Shown here piece by piece: positions 21,708-21,714 of a stretch of DNA of 21,714 nucleotides. The DNA lies in contig JBEULL010000006.1 in the NCBI GenBank assembly GCA_041287365.1, positions 1-21,714 on the forward strand, written 5' to 3'. Each line of letters begins with the position of its first letter. Positions within the stretch are counted from its first letter, which is position 1. This DNA comes from JAQVIJ01 sp041287365. GTDB lineage: Bacteria > Desulfobacterota > Dissulfuribacteria > Dissulfuribacterales > DYLC01. The notes under the pieces were generated by a model. The model saw nothing but the letters and a program-made list of their open reading frames with translations, did no database searches and was not told the origin of the DNA. A program made the position numbers and the translations under genes.

Positions 21708-21714
21708 TGTATAG

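Overview
The window looks like a chromosomal segment of an anaerobic member of the Desulfobacterota (the former Deltaproteobacteria). I infer this from the mix of genes: a CheD-like/HDOD/histidine-kinase cassette, an MptA/FolE2-type GTP cyclohydrolase beside a DUF166 protein, the short (about 420-residue) type of LeuC, and an NADP-type Icd. No rRNA or species marker is present, so the assignment is tentative.

Positions 1-14720 are ordinary core genome. From left to right they hold a small DUF486 membrane protein, then a + strand signalling cassette (CheD-like protein, HDOD protein, PAS histidine kinase; 748-3219). A - strand block follows (7290 down to 3320): PP-loop ATPase, family 2 glycosyltransferase, GTP cyclohydrolase MptA/FolE2, DUF166 protein and a TIGR02757/DUF2400 protein. 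The first four abut or overlap and read as one operon. Divergent from it is a metabolic operon, leuC-leuD-leuB-asd-icd, which leads into a ComF-type phosphoribosyltransferase and then hpt. A secreted helix-hairpin-helix protein with its own good promoter comes next, then tRNA-Lys(CTT) and tRNA-Asn(GTT).

Right after tRNA-Asn the sequence changes character. There are two hairpins, a broken coding remnant and a palindrome beside a promoter. Then comes the start of a defence island: an excisionase-type helix-turn-helix protein, BrxF (P-loop) and a very large BrxC/DUF6079 ATPase. These are the signature first genes of a BREX type 3 phage-defence system. An AlbA_2/Schlafen-type ATP-binding regulator follows in the same direction. 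The methyltransferase (PglX), helicase (BrxHII), PglZ phosphatase and BrxA expected of a complete BREX-3 locus are not in the window and would lie to the right, if present. The window ends in a dense cluster of palindromic half-sites that looks like an operator region.

The most unusual signal is inside the BREX genes. brxF and brxC carry seven in-frame patches built from short degenerate repeats with an underlying unit of about 7 bases. There are two sequence families, GGACTGA/TCAGTCC and AGTGCGA/TCGCACT. Four patches are long imperfect palindromes and three are single arms. All five TCAGTCC-type arms are read in the same phase and encode nearly the same Ser/Thr-rich peptide (D-S-x-L-S-T-Q-S-S-x-L). 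I saw none of these repeats in the core genes to the left or in the AlbA_2 gene to the right.
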